A stretch of 64,000 nucleotides of DNA from Methylomonas methanica (GTDB taxonomy: Bacteria > Pseudomonadota > Gammaproteobacteria > Methylococcales > Methylomonadaceae): the NCBI RefSeq assembly GCF_001644035.1, contig NZ_LUUG01000075.1, forward strand, positions 1 through 64,000. The letters run 5' to 3'. The position numbers and the translations under genes are program-made. Below are positions 45,987 through 55,800 of the stretch, piece by piece. The first letter of the stretch is position 1. Each line of letters begins with the position of its first letter. Under the pieces are notes generated by a model. That model had not been told where the DNA came from. It saw only the letters and a program-made list of their open reading frames with translations, and searched no databases.

Positions 45987-46026
45987 CCTCACCTCACCCC
46001 AACCCTCTCCAGCAGGAGAGGGAGCT
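45987..46026. repeat. Dispersed CCCTCTCC/GGAGAGGG repeat, copy 1
   Basis: CCTCACCCCAACCCTCTCC with the arm GGAGAGGG (hairpin about 46003-46022) and the tail AGCT. An inverted copy with the same flanks lies at 52491-52530. Both are intergenic. Confidence 0.65.
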
Positions 46027-46062
46027 TTATTTGTTACGGTTGAGCATTTACAGAATTTCCGG

Positions 46063-46082
46063 ATTCCCGCTTTCGCGGGAAT
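46063..46082. repeat. Dispersed ATTCCCGC/GCGGGAAT palindrome
   Basis: ATTCCCGC-TTTC-GCGGGAAT is a perfect 8-bp hairpin. Related palindromes occur at 48250-48269 (GCTCCCGC-TTTC-GCGGGAGC) and 177-196, so they form one dispersed extragenic family. Confidence 0.65.
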
Positions 46083-46108
46083 GACGGGATGTTCCAAGGG
46101 GCGGCGAT

Positions 46109-48040
46109 TTATTTCCCACCACCAATCAACGCCACCATCTCCTCCCGCTGAATCACTTCTTTCTCCTGCAGCAACTCCGCCAACTTATCCAAATAACCGC
46201 GCTTCTCGCTTAATATCTTTTGCGCCCGGCGTTCGGCTTCTTCGATTAAGGCCTTGATTTCGGCATCGACAACACGCGCGGTTTCTTCGCTGTAGTTGCG
46301 TTGTTCGGACATATCGCCGGGCAGGAATTGCAGTTGCTGGCGTTGGCCGTAGATTTGTGGCCCCAGTTTTTTACTCATGCCCAAGAAGCAAACCATGTTG
46401 CGGGCAATTTCGCTGGCTTTTTCCAGGTCGTTTTGGGCGCCGGTGGAGATGCTTTGCAGGGCCAGTTGTTCGGCGACGCGACCGCCGAGCAGGATAGCCA
46501 ACTGGTCTTTCAGCTCGTTTTCAGTGGACAGATATTTTTCTTCGACGGGCAATTGCAAGGTAAATCCGAGCGCCGAGACGCCGCGCGGGATGATGGAGAT
46601 TTTATGCACCGGCTGGCCGGTGGGGACGTTTTCCGCAACCAGTGCGTGACCGGCTTCGTGGTAGGCCACGCGGCGTTTTTCGTCCGGACCGAGGATGCGG
46701 TTTTTCTTTTCCGGACCGGCCATCACTCTATCGATGGCGGCTTCGAAATCGGCCATGTTGACAGTGTCGCGGCCACTGCGCGCCGCCATAATCGCCGCTT
46801 CGTTGGCAATGTTGGATAGATCGGCGCCGACGAAACCGGGCGTGCGCTTGGCGACGGTGTTCAAGTCGATGTCTTTGTCCAGTTGCATGGCTTTGCTGTG
46901 CAATTTCAGGATAGCCACGCGGTCGATCAGGTCGGGTTTATCGACCACAATTTGCCTGTCGAAGCGGCCGGCACGCAGCAACGCTTTATCCAGTATTTCC
47001 GGTCTGTTGGTAGCCGCCATTACCACCACTCCGGAGGTAGCGTCGAAACCGTCCATTTCGGTCAGCAATTGATTCAAGGTTTGTTCGCGTTCGTCGTTGC
47101 CACCCAGCATTGCCGGGCCGCCGCGCGAGCGGCCAATCGCGTCCAGTTCGTCGATGAAGATAATGCAAGGGGCTTTTTGCCGGGCCTGTTCGAACAAATC
47201 CCGCACCCGCGCCGCGCCGATACCGACGAACATTTCGATAAATTCCGAGGCGCTGATGTTAAAAAACGGCACTCCGGCTTCGCCGGACACCGCGCGGGCC
47301 AATAGGGTTTTGCCGGTACCTGGGGAGCCGACCAGCAATACCCCTTTCGGCATCCGCCCGCCCAGTTTTTGCAGTTTTTCCGGGGATTTTAAAAACTCGA
47401 TGGTTTCCTTCAATTCCTGCTTCGCGCTTTCCGCGCCGGCGACGTCGTCGAAGGTGGTTTTAGAGGTTTCCTGCTGAATACGAATTTTATTACCCAAATT
47501 CAAAAAGCCGCGCCCTGCGCCGCCGGTCATTTTTGGCAGCAACCACATCCACAGCCCGGCAAAGATCGCGACGGGAATCACCCAGTTAAACAGTAAATTG
47601 CTTAACCAGTTGTCACCGCTTCTGACTACGTATTCGACTTGATGCTCTTGCAGGTTTTTAACCAGCGACTCGTCCCACAGGGGCACGGTGAAGAAGTGCT
47701 TGCCGATTTTTTTGTCTTCTTCTTTTAATGTACCGTTGATGAAACGCTGAGTGACGACGGCGTTTTCGACTTGGTTGTCATTAACCAGCGTTAGAAATTG
47801 GCTGTAGGGAATTTCCTGGCCCTGGATGCGCTCGCCGCCGGCGAATAGCGACAGTACGAAAATCCCTAACAGCACATATAGCCATATCGGCGAACGCTTG
47901 GGCTCGCTGCTGTCGGGCTGGTCGGCACCCGGTTTAGGTTTGGATTGCGCTTGCCAGGTAGATTTTAGCCAGGCCCAAACCACGCATAACCATTTGACAA
48001 AAGCCTGATAAAGCTCGGTTAATTTTTGCTTGTCTATCAT
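46109..48040 (-). CDS. ftsH: ATP-dependent zinc metalloprotease FtsH
   Basis: A 643-residue membrane AAA+ protease. Two membrane helices (about 51-68 and 150-170) bracket a periplasmic part; then Walker [14 protein letters not shown], Walker [12 protein letters not shown], the second region of homology ([21 protein letters not shown]) and the zinc site HEAGH near residue 460. The about 50 residues before the first helix are longer than usual and contain a tryptophan-rich stretch ([16 protein letters not shown]) that could form an extra membrane anchor. It is probably an accessory paralogue of the housekeeping FtsH. The in-frame extension to 48094 lacks support; ATG at 48040 is preferred. It is oriented against the surrounding accessory genes. 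Confidence 0.92.
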   Translation of the reverse strand: MIDKQKLTELYQAFVKWLCVVWAWLKSTWQAQSKPKPGADQPDSSEPKRSPIWLYVLLGIFVLSLFAGGERIQGQEIPYSQFLTLVNDNQVENAVVTQRFINGTLKEEDKKIGKHFFTVPLWDESLVKNLQEHQVEYVVRSGDNWLSNLLFNWVIPVAIFAGLWMWLLPKMTGGAGRGFLNLGNKIRIQQETSKTTFDDVAGAESAKQELKETIEFLKSPEKLQKLGGRMPKGVLLVGSPGTGKTLLARAVSGEAGVPFFNISASEFIEMFVGIGAARVRDLFEQARQKAPCIIFIDELDAIGRSRGGPAMLGGNDEREQTLNQLLTEMDGFDATSGVVVMAATNRPEILDKALLRAGRFDRQIVVDKPDLIDRVAILKLHSKAMQLDKDIDLNTVAKRTPGFVGADLSNIANEAAIMAARSGRDTVNMADFEAAIDRVMAGPEKKNRILGPDEKRRVAYHEAGHALVAENVPTGQPVHKISIIPRGVSALGFTLQLPVEEKYLSTENELKDQLAILLGGRVAEQLALQSISTGAQNDLEKASEIARNMVCFLGMSKKLGPQIYGQRQQLQFLPGDMSEQRNYSEETARVVDAEIKALIEEAERRAQKILSEKRGYLDKLAELLQEKEVIQREEMVALIGGGK

Positions 48041-48545
48041 GACGCATTCCCCGTTTGTAGTTATCGAGGTAACCCCAAAAACCATTTCCACCAAGGGTGG
48101 GCATAACGCGTTTTTGAGGCTCCTTTGTTCGTTTACTGTACTCCAGTTTTACCTGATTTTATCGGGTAATCAAATGTATCCAGCCGGAATCGTTTTTAAA
48201 ACTCGTCATTCCTGGGTATGCGGAAATCTAGTTTTTTAACTCTCCCTGGGCTCCCGCTTTCGCGGGAGCGACGAAAATTTGAGTCGCGGTGATAATGAAG
48301 CATTCCCAAAATGAATTTAAGGTCAGGCCTACTAAATCCAATTATTTTTTACTGATCGGAAAGTGAAAAATGCATCCAAATCTTTGGTATTTTCGTACAT
48401 CTCTACACAACCTAATTTCGGCACAATCACCTTATCAATTGAGTTGCTGTTTCGTCGCGTTTGCTATTTAATGACCAACGGTCAAAGCAACCCGGGCGCA
48501 CGGCGTCCCGCAACTCATTTTTCCCAACTTAGAAGGAGGGACAAA
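48041..48545. other. Divergent region between ftsH and membrane-protein operon
   Basis: About 500 bases. A dispersed palindrome lies at 48250-48269. No small gene is convincing: the in-frame extension of the downstream ORF to 48363 has no family pattern and ignores the excellent AAGGAGGG site just before 48546. It must contain the promoters of both ftsH and the operon. Confidence 0.45.
48250..48269. repeat. Dispersed GCTCCCGC palindrome
   Basis: GCTCCCGC-TTTC-GCGGGAGC forms an 8-bp perfect stem with the same TTTC loop as the copy at 46063-46082. Confidence 0.6.
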
Positions 48546-49247
48546 ATGTCAAACCCGCTTAGTGAACTGATCGGCAAGTTATTCACAGACCCGGTCGAGC
48601 AAGTCGGCATCGCTCTGCCATCCGCTGCTTTGGTAGCAGTGTTTTTTAATTATCGAGAGCAAATTCATCCTGCCCTTCTTCGTCTACCCGACCCTTTCGC
48701 CGCCAGCACAGCCGGCGCGCTGATTTTTCTGGTACTGACGCTGGCAGTCTCCCTCGTCGTCAAGCGCCTGTCGCACGACTTACTCAATACCACTTACGAT
48801 TATTTATATCGAGACCGCAAACGCCTGAAGTCGGATAGTTGGTACCGGCGCGCGCAAAATCTGGCTTTATCCACCAACGACCCCTTGCTGAGTAAATATC
48901 ACGAAGCCTTGGATAGGCTCCGGGACAACGATAATCCGGTGGTCGCCAAGGTGGAAGCCCTGCAAATTCAATCCAAACTGGCGCGAAGCTTGACCTTGAT
49001 ATTGGCGATCTTTACGTTGGTATTGTTTATTGAAAAGTTGATGTTACTGGGGTTGGTCTGCGGCGGTGTTTCAGGATTAATGCTAGCCAGTTTTTGCAAG
49101 GAACGGTGGGCCGCATCCGAAATGGTTTATCAAGCGCTTTACGAAACCTATTTCCGCCAGGAACGCCGACATCCGATATGGACTTCGCCTATGATTCGTA
49201 TCAACAAACCGGTACAGCAGTCATGCGAGACCGAGGCAGTAGAATAA
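48546..49247 (+). CDS. Membrane protein of unknown function, operon gene 1
   Basis: A 233-residue protein with about four hydrophobic segments: 20-35 (VGIALPSAALVAVFF), 52-73 (AGALIFLVLTLAVSLVVKRL), and a close pair at 150-187 (LTLILAIFTLVLFIEKLMLLGLVCGGVSGLMLASF). Between them is a charged cytoplasmic loop (YLYRDRKRLKSDSWYRRAQN ... ALDRLRDNDNPVVAKVEAL). The start is fixed by a near-perfect AAGGAGGG seven bases upstream. I recognise no family. It heads a same-strand series of four genes ending in a peptidoglycan-binding transglycosylase-like protein. Confidence 0.7.
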   Translation: MSNPLSELIGKLFTDPVEQVGIALPSAALVAVFFNYREQIHPALLRLPDPFAASTAGALIFLVLTLAVSLVVKRLSHDLLNTTYDYLYRDRKRLKSDSWYRRAQNLALSTNDPLLSKYHEALDRLRDNDNPVVAKVEALQIQSKLARSLTLILAIFTLVLFIEKLMLLGLVCGGVSGLMLASFCKERWAASEMVYQALYETYFRQERRHPIWTSPMIRINKPVQQSCETEAVE

Positions 49248-49396
49248 GAAAACCGTAATTGGCAAATCGAAAAACCGTTCCAGAGTCGCAGAGAACGAAT
49301 ACTAGACCGGCAGATAGAGCGGGTATATTATCCGCCCGGCAAGCCTAACTAGAGACCTTAATCGATCAACCAGATCGTTACCAAAAAGGCGGACTT

Positions 49397-50743
49397 ATGC
49401 ATAAACCCACATATCGACTTAAAGCCCTGGGTTGCGCCGGGCTGAGCCTGCTCCCACTCACCGTTGCCGCGCAAACCGCGGCCGTTAACGGCGAGGACAA
49501 ACCCATCGCCTTATCCATTCACTTTTTGATAACGCTGGGCATCCTGGCGGTGGTTGTGCTGGCGTTTTTACTGTATTTGCGGCATCTGCAAAAAACCTTT
49601 CTGGAAACCTGCACCCGCGAAAAACAACTGGCGCTGTTCTTTCAAAGCCCGGCCGGTCTGCCGGAAGGGACGATACGCGGTGTGATTGCGATGTTGATCG
49701 TCACCGCTTCGATGCTATTTTTGGCCTTACCCAACAACCAGTTTCCGGACGTATTGGGCGGTATCCTCGGCACCATCATCGGTTTTTATTTCGGCGCCCG
49801 CGGGCAAAATCGCGATTCCGAAAGTGCCGCATTGCAGCAAGCCCATGAGGCAACCACGCAACGCGACGAAGCCGTCAGCCAGCAACAACAATCCAAAACC
49901 GGTTCCATCCTGGAAACCGTCAGCACCGGCATCGACATGGCCCGCACCGTGGCCGGTCTACTGCCCAAAGACATTGGCGGCAAATATGTCGATCTGGCGA
50001 ATAAAGTCGAAAAAGGCGTGAATGTCGCCAAAGGCCTGATGGGTGAAGGCAAAATCGAAGATGCCCTGCACGCGGTCACCGACACGCAAAACACGCTGGA
50101 TCAGGACGGCCCGTTGACAGACATAGTCGGCAGCGCCGTAAAAACCTTCGGCGCTACGCTGGGTACTTTCATGCCCCCGGCGGCCTTGATCGCGGCCGTG
50201 GTGGCAGGCACCGTCAAACTGACCGGTATTTATTATCAAAAATGGAAAGCCCGGATTTTGCACATGCCCTTCTCGCCGGCGGCCGGTTTGACGCTGGAAC
50301 CGGTCGACGATAACACCGGCTTCATGTTGCTGCGGCAAAGTCCGTTATTTCGTGACGCTTTCCAGGCGCAAATGGAAAACCCCAAGTTTCTGAAAGACGC
50401 GGTTAACGACTTCATAGGCAACGCCGATTCGGCGGAATTATTCGAAAAATATGCCGAACAGGGCGGCTTTAAAACCTTAGCGCAATTTGAAGAAGGCCTG
50501 GACGAATTCCATCGCGCCGCCGCCGACCGCGAATTGAAATCCTTGATCCTGGCCCGAGACCCGGCCATGTTCGGTAACACTGGCGGTTACGAGTCGGTGT
50601 TGCAAGCCGTCGATAAATTGCACCAAAACCCGGATGCATTAAAAGACCTGGATAGTTTGATCGTGGTGACTGAAAAGCTGCAAGCCGAAGACAAACCGGT
50701 CGCCGGCATGATCAACAAAATTCTGGAGGGCCCAGCGTCATGA
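49397..50743 (+). CDS. Membrane protein of unknown function, operon gene 2
   Basis: A 448-residue protein with a signal peptide (ALGCAGLSLLPLTVAAQ), one helix at about 40-62 (IHFLITLGILAVVVLAFLLYL), then SPAGLPEGTIRGVIAMLIVTASMLFLAL and FPDVLGGILGTIIGFYFGARG, a two-helix unit, a glutamine-rich linker and a second hydrophobic hairpin near 255-275 (LGTFMPPAALIAAVVAGTVKL). The C-terminal about 170 residues are soluble and helical. The LPEGTIRG...GFYFGARG unit resembles short domains I have seen in uncharacterised membrane proteins, but I cannot name a family. Its stop overlaps the next gene by four bases. Confidence 0.7.
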   Translation: MHKPTYRLKALGCAGLSLLPLTVAAQTAAVNGEDKPIALSIHFLITLGILAVVVLAFLLYLRHLQKTFLETCTREKQLALFFQSPAGLPEGTIRGVIAMLIVTASMLFLALPNNQFPDVLGGILGTIIGFYFGARGQNRDSESAALQQAHEATTQRDEAVSQQQQSKTGSILETVSTGIDMARTVAGLLPKDIGGKYVDLANKVEKGVNVAKGLMGEGKIEDALHAVTDTQNTLDQDGPLTDIVGSAVKTFGATLGTFMPPAALIAAVVAGTVKLTGIYYQKWKARILHMPFSPAAGLTLEPVDDNTGFMLLRQSPLFRDAFQAQMENPKFLKDAVNDFIGNADSAELFEKYAEQGGFKTLAQFEEGLDEFHRAAADRELKSLILARDPAMFGNTGGYESVLQAVDKLHQNPDALKDLDSLIVVTEKLQAEDKPVAGMINKILEGPAS

Positions 50744-51408
50744 GGCCGAATCTGAAAATAGTCATACGTTTTTTAGTGATGGGTTTGCTAGTCTCCGGCT
50801 GCGCCACCCGGCAATTGAAAAACTTCAAGGAAGCCGCCGCTGCCAACAATTGGCAGGAAATCGCCGCGGCGGAAGTTGATTGCAAAGCCGACGACGCAGC
50901 CTGTAACCAGCTACATTTGTTAAAAGGCGATGCCTGTTACCGGCTGGCCAAACAAAACACCGACAGCGTCAAAAACTATCAGTGCGCCGCCGAGCAACTC
51001 GAACAAGGGATTCATCTGACAACCGACTGGGCCAACGCCGAGGCCGTAGTCGGCAAACGCGCCCAGTATTTCGAAAACTGGTGCGAGTCATTGCGCTTAC
51101 TGCGTAGCGAACAAACCAGCACAGCCGCCGCCACGCCTTACAATCAAAAGCTGCACGCTTGTGCCCGCGAATTTCTGCAAGCCCCAGGCGCCTTAAAACC
51201 GGCCGCCACCTTTTTTCTACATAACGCCGAACTGGCTGCGATTCGTTTCCAAATCAATGATACCGGCAGTTGCCAAGCGCTGAAACAATTGCAACAAAAC
51301 GAGAGTCAAGCCGCCGCACAGGCCGCCCAAAGCCGCTACGCCGACCATCATCGGCGCTTGTTAAACGACATCGCCGGGATCAAAGCGTCAATTCCCGGCT
51401 GCCCATAA
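50740..51408 (+). CDS. Lipoprotein with repeat-like helices, operon gene 3
   Basis: A 222-residue lipoprotein (LLVSGC, Cys21) with several paired cysteines (VDCKADDAACNQLHLLKGDACYRLA; YQCAAEQLEQG) and an alpha-helical, TPR-like periodicity. Likely a periplasmic or outer-membrane adaptor. It overlaps gene 2 by four bases (ATGA), so the two are translationally coupled, and gene 4 begins 24 bases later. No named family. Confidence 0.7.
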   Translation: MRPNLKIVIRFLVMGLLVSGCATRQLKNFKEAAAANNWQEIAAAEVDCKADDAACNQLHLLKGDACYRLAKQNTDSVKNYQCAAEQLEQGIHLTTDWANAEAVVGKRAQYFENWCESLRLLRSEQTSTAAATPYNQKLHACAREFLQAPGALKPAATFFLHNAELAAIRFQINDTGSCQALKQLQQNESQAAAQAAQSRYADHHRRLLNDIAGIKASIPGCP

Positions 51409-51432
51409 GCCTTTAACAGATAGGAGCAGGTC

Positions 51433-52371
51433 ATGGCCTTTAGTCGCCCCCTTAAATTTCAACTGCCTATGCTGCGCGGCCGCGATGTTCTTGAAGTACA
51501 AACGCGGTTAAAAAGCTTGCAAATCAACGGTGTCGGTCAGCCCGACGGGCTATTCGGTGCGAAAACCTCCGCAGCGGTCGTGACGTTTCAAGCCAGTCGC
51601 GGTTTGGACAGCGACGGTATCGTCGGCCCGTTAACCTGGAGTAGTTTGTTCCAGGACGACAGCTTCCCGAACACACAACGCCCGGCCGCCAACGACGCCG
51701 GCAGCACCGTCATCGGTCAAGATTTACTCGACGAATTAAAAGCCAGGCATGCCTATCAAGACAGCGTCTCCTGGCAATTAAGCGCAAACGGCTTACTGAT
51801 AGGTAACGACGCTGCGCCGATAGGTAGCGGCGGCGAGCCGAAAACAGTCGCCAAAATCTGGAGTCAGTACAACAGCCCGTTGACGCATTGGTCCACAGAG
51901 CTGAAAGTGCCGGTCGAACTCATCATCGCCACCATCTGTACGGAGTCGTCCGGCAATCAAAACGCAGTACGCGAAGAACCCGGATTTATCGACGAAGTGC
52001 GCACGCCCCATAGAATCTCGCCGGGCTTGATGCAAACTTTAATTTCCACCGCCCGTGCGGCCCTAAATAAAGACGACATCGACAAAGCTTGGTTATTAAT
52101 CCCCAGCAATTCCATACAGGCCGGCACCGCCTACATCGCCGGGCAATGGAAGCAAACCCATTTCGATCCGCCGAAAGTGGCATGCGCTTACAACGCCGGC
52201 GGCATTTATCGTAACGACTCGGCCCGCAACCGCTGGAAAATGCGCCAATATCCGATCGGCAGCGCCGAACACGCGGACCGCTTTGTCAAATGGTTTAACG
52301 ACTGTTTTGTGTTTTTCGAGAACAACGGCGGCGCGCCCGAGTGTAGTTTTTTTAATGCTTTGCGCAAATAA
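51433..52371 (+). CDS. Peptidoglycan-binding transglycosylase-like protein
   Basis: A 312-residue protein. Residues 12-75 are a PG_binding_1 domain (GRDVLEVQTRLKSLQINGVGQPDGLFGAKTSAAVVTFQASRGL); residues 138-300 are a lysozyme-like lytic transglycosylase domain with the catalytic Glu171 (IIATICTESSGN), SPGLMQTL near 196 and ACAYNAGG near 252. It should cleave glycan strands but has no signal peptide, like the CHAP/NlpC-type protein at 43.7 kb. GGAG seven bases upstream supports the start. It ends the four-gene operon. Confidence 0.82.
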   Translation: MAFSRPLKFQLPMLRGRDVLEVQTRLKSLQINGVGQPDGLFGAKTSAAVVTFQASRGLDSDGIVGPLTWSSLFQDDSFPNTQRPAANDAGSTVIGQDLLDELKARHAYQDSVSWQLSANGLLIGNDAAPIGSGGEPKTVAKIWSQYNSPLTHWSTELKVPVELIIATICTESSGNQNAVREEPGFIDEVRTPHRISPGLMQTLISTARAALNKDDIDKAWLLIPSNSIQAGTAYIAGQWKQTHFDPPKVACAYNAGGIYRNDSARNRWKMRQYPIGSAEHADRFVKWFNDCFVFFENNGGAPECSFFNALRK

Positions 52372-52814
52372 GTTTAACTGCTGCACCTGACTCTTAGACT
52401 CCCTGAAGCTGTCATTTCCTCGAAAGTGAGGCAGGTAGACCACCGAGCGCATCCAGGCAACAGGTCTCCCACCTGCATCGGCAGTCGTAAAAGCTCCCTC
52501 TCCTCGCGGGAGAGGGTTGGGGTGAGGGGGATATAAAGCATTGATCTGCATACCCTCACCCTGCCCTCTCCCGAAGGTAGAGGGTTCTGTGTTGGCTTTT
52601 ACGACAACCACCTTGGGGAAACGATGTTTGAGCTTAGGGTTAATCGCAAGATTGGCTCTTCGGTTCCCAGACTTCCCTACCACCGCCATTTGACAATTCC
52701 CTGCACCAAGGAATCTTAAACGCATGAAGGTGTCGATTGACGTGAGGTATTGCCGCATCGCCACCATCCGTGGCATAACGTCGGCTGACCTTCTTGCCAA
52801 CCTTGAGGCCCAAC
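52372..52814. other. Intergenic region with dispersed repeats
   Basis: About 440 bases without a credible gene. It holds the inverted copy of the CCCTCTCC repeat at 52491-52530 and a partial further copy at 52551-52587. The right end carries the start region of the large kinase. Confidence 0.5.
52491..52530. repeat. Dispersed CCCTCTCC/GGAGAGGG repeat, copy 2
   Basis: AGCTCCCTCTCC and GGGAGAGGG with the trailing GTTGGGGTGAGG are the reverse complement of the repeat at 45987-46026. A degenerate third copy (CCCTCACCCTGCCCTCTCC) follows at 52553. Confidence 0.65.
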
Positions 52815-55800
52815 ATGCTGCAAAAACGCCTGATTGCCCTGCTGTTGCTGTTGATCCTGTTGCCGACTTTATCGGTCGGTTACATGGCCTATCGGTTTGC
52901 CATCGACAATATCCGCACGGATCGCTATAAGATTGTCGGCCGCGTGGCGGAAAGCCGCCACGAACAACTTAAACTGGTACTCGAACGCGCCGACACCCGC
53001 GCTCACGCCTTCCTGGCCGAAGTGTTAATGAAATGCGTGGCTGTCGATCAATTAAACCGCGCTTGCGCCACAGATTTTTTAAACGACTATTTACTCACCG
53101 AAGGCGCTGCCGGTGCGGTTTTTTTCCGGCGCGACGCCAATTCCGGCACGGTCAGCGTCGGCGAGCAGCCCGTGACTCTGGCCAATCTAAAAGATTTTCA
53201 ACCCGGACAATTAGCCGATTTCAGCAAACCTGTACCGGAACAGCCACGTTTTTATTATGTGCTTGCCAAAGATGCCAAACTGCCTTGGCAATTGTTGGTG
53301 AGTTATCCGGTTAGCCTGATTCAAAGCATTTTTGCGGCCCATCCCGATCTGGGCAAATCCGGCGAATCGTTTCTGGCCGATGCCACCGGTTTTTTCGTTA
53401 CCATACCGCGGTATGCCAGCCGACAAGGCAATAGCCATCCGATCTCTGCGCAACCGATGCAAAGCTGCCTGGCCCGGCAAAACGCAGAAATGATGGACAG
53501 CGATTACCGGGAGCGGCCGGTCATTCATGGCTTTCGCTATATTCCGGAAACCGGCGGCGGCTGCATCATGGCGCATATCGAACAAGCCGAGGCGCTGGCC
53601 CCGATTCGGACGCTGGAAAAACAGATGTTGATTACCGTGCTGGTATTTGTGGTCTTGACGACGATCATCGCCAGCACCTTGTCCAGACGTATCGTCAGAC
53701 CTATTTCGCGCCTGACCGGCACCGCCAGACGCATCCGCGACGGCGATCTGTCGGTGCGCGCCGACGTCAGCGGCCTCGACGAAATCGCCGAATTGGCCAG
53801 TTCCTTCAATCACATGACCGACGCGCTGGCAGACGCCCAGCATAATCTGGAAGCCAAAGTAGCCGAGCGCACCCAAGCCCTGCGCATCAGCGAGGAACGG
53901 TATATGCTTGCCGAGCGTGCCGTTAACGACGGCATTTGGGACTGGGATATCGTGCATCACGAATACTATTTATCGCCGCGCTGGAACAAAATCCTGGGCT
54001 ATGCCGACGGTGAATTACCCAATGTGGAATCCATTTTCTTCGAATTAATCCATCCGGACGACAAACCGCGCGCTAGCGAAGCGTTTCGCAAACATCTGGA
54101 GCATAACGAGCGCTACACCACCGAACTGCGTTTGCGGCATAAAGACGGCAGCTATCGCTGGGTGCTGGATCGCGGGGACGCGTTGCGCGATGCCGACGGC
54201 AAGCCGGTGCGGATGGTCGGTTCCATCACTGACATCACCGAACGCAAAGCGGCGGAAGCCGAGTTGCTGAAGTACCGCGAACATCTGGAAGAACTGGTGG
54301 CGATGGCCACCACGGAAGTCAAAGCCATCGTGCAAACCGCGGTAAACGGCGTTATTTCCATCGACAGCAGCGGTCTGATTCGGATGTTTAATCCCGCCGC
54401 CGAAAAATTATTCGGCTGGAGCAGCGCCGAAATCGTCGGCAAAAATGTCTCGCTACTGATGCCGGAGCCGGATGCTTCAGCGCACGACAGTTACATCCAG
54501 CATTTTCTGGCTACCAATCAGGCCAAAATTCTCGGTATCGAGCGGGAAGTTATCGCCCAACGCAAGGACGGCAGCCGCTTTCCGGCCAATCTAGCTGTGG
54601 GCCACGGTATCATCTCGGAGGGTCGACATATGTTTGTCGGCTTTATTTCCGACATCAGCCTGCAAAAACAAGCCGAACAGGAACTGAGACTAGCCAAGGA
54701 AGCTGCGGAAGCGGCCGCCAAAGCCAAGGCCAACTTCCTGGCCAATATGAGCCACGAAATCCGTACACCGATGAACACGGTGATCGGCTTTGCCGAAGTT
54801 GCCTTGCAAGATCAAAACCTGGCGGGCGATACGCGCGGCCATATAAAAACCATCCTCAGTTCCGGTCGGCATCTGCTGAGCGTGATTAACGACATTCTGG
54901 ACTTTTCTAAAATCGAAGCCGGTAAGGTGGAGTTGGAATCGGTCTGTTTCAATCTGCCGTTTGCGGTGCAAGAGGCATTGCAGATCATGGGTTTGCGCGC
55001 CGCCGAAAAAGGCTTGCGCATCGATTTGGCGATAGAAGCTGGCTTGCCCACCCATTTCGTCGGCGACCCGAACCGCTTGCGGCAAGTGATTTTAAATCTG
55101 GTCGGCAACTCGGTAAAGTTCACCGATACCGGCAGCATAGGTGTGACGATCACGCGCGCGGAGGGCGTCGAGATGTTGCATTTTGCCATCAGCGACACCG
55201 GCATCGGCATGACCCCGGAACAAACCGAACACATCTTCGAATCGTTCTCGCAAGCCGACGCCACCACCAGCCGCCGTTTCGGCGGCACCGGCCTGGGTAC
55301 CACCATCAGCAAACAAATTGTTGAAATGATGGGCGGCCGGATCTGGGTGGAAAGCCAGGCGGGTGTCGGCTCGGTGTTTCATTTCACCGTGCATATGCCC
55401 GAATCGGCCAGCGCGGAAAACTGCCTGTACGATGTTAGCTCCGTGCATACCGTGGCCTATTTTTCGCCGCGCCGATTTAAGGTATTGCTGGCCGAAGACA
55501 TAGAAGCCAATGCCACGCTGGCGCGCCTGCGTCTGGAACAGCAAGGCCATCAAGTCAGCTGGGTCAAAAACGGCCAGGAAGCAGTGGATGCCTTTCGCAG
55601 TGGCGACTACGACCTGATACTGATGGACCTGCAAATGCCGGTGCTTGACGGCATCGCCGCTACCCGGCAAATTCGCGAACTGGAAAAACCCGGCGGCGGC
55701 CATATCCCGATTCTGGCTTTGACCGCCAGCGTACTAAGCCACGAACGCCGCGAGTCGCTGGACGCCGGCATAGACACCATTGTCGGCAAACCCATCGATG

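Noticed and set aside
52096-52800. 234-codon minus-strand ORF spanning the repeat-rich spacer
   Set aside because: It overlaps the transglycosylase gene and runs through the dispersed repeats; the product has no coherent domain.
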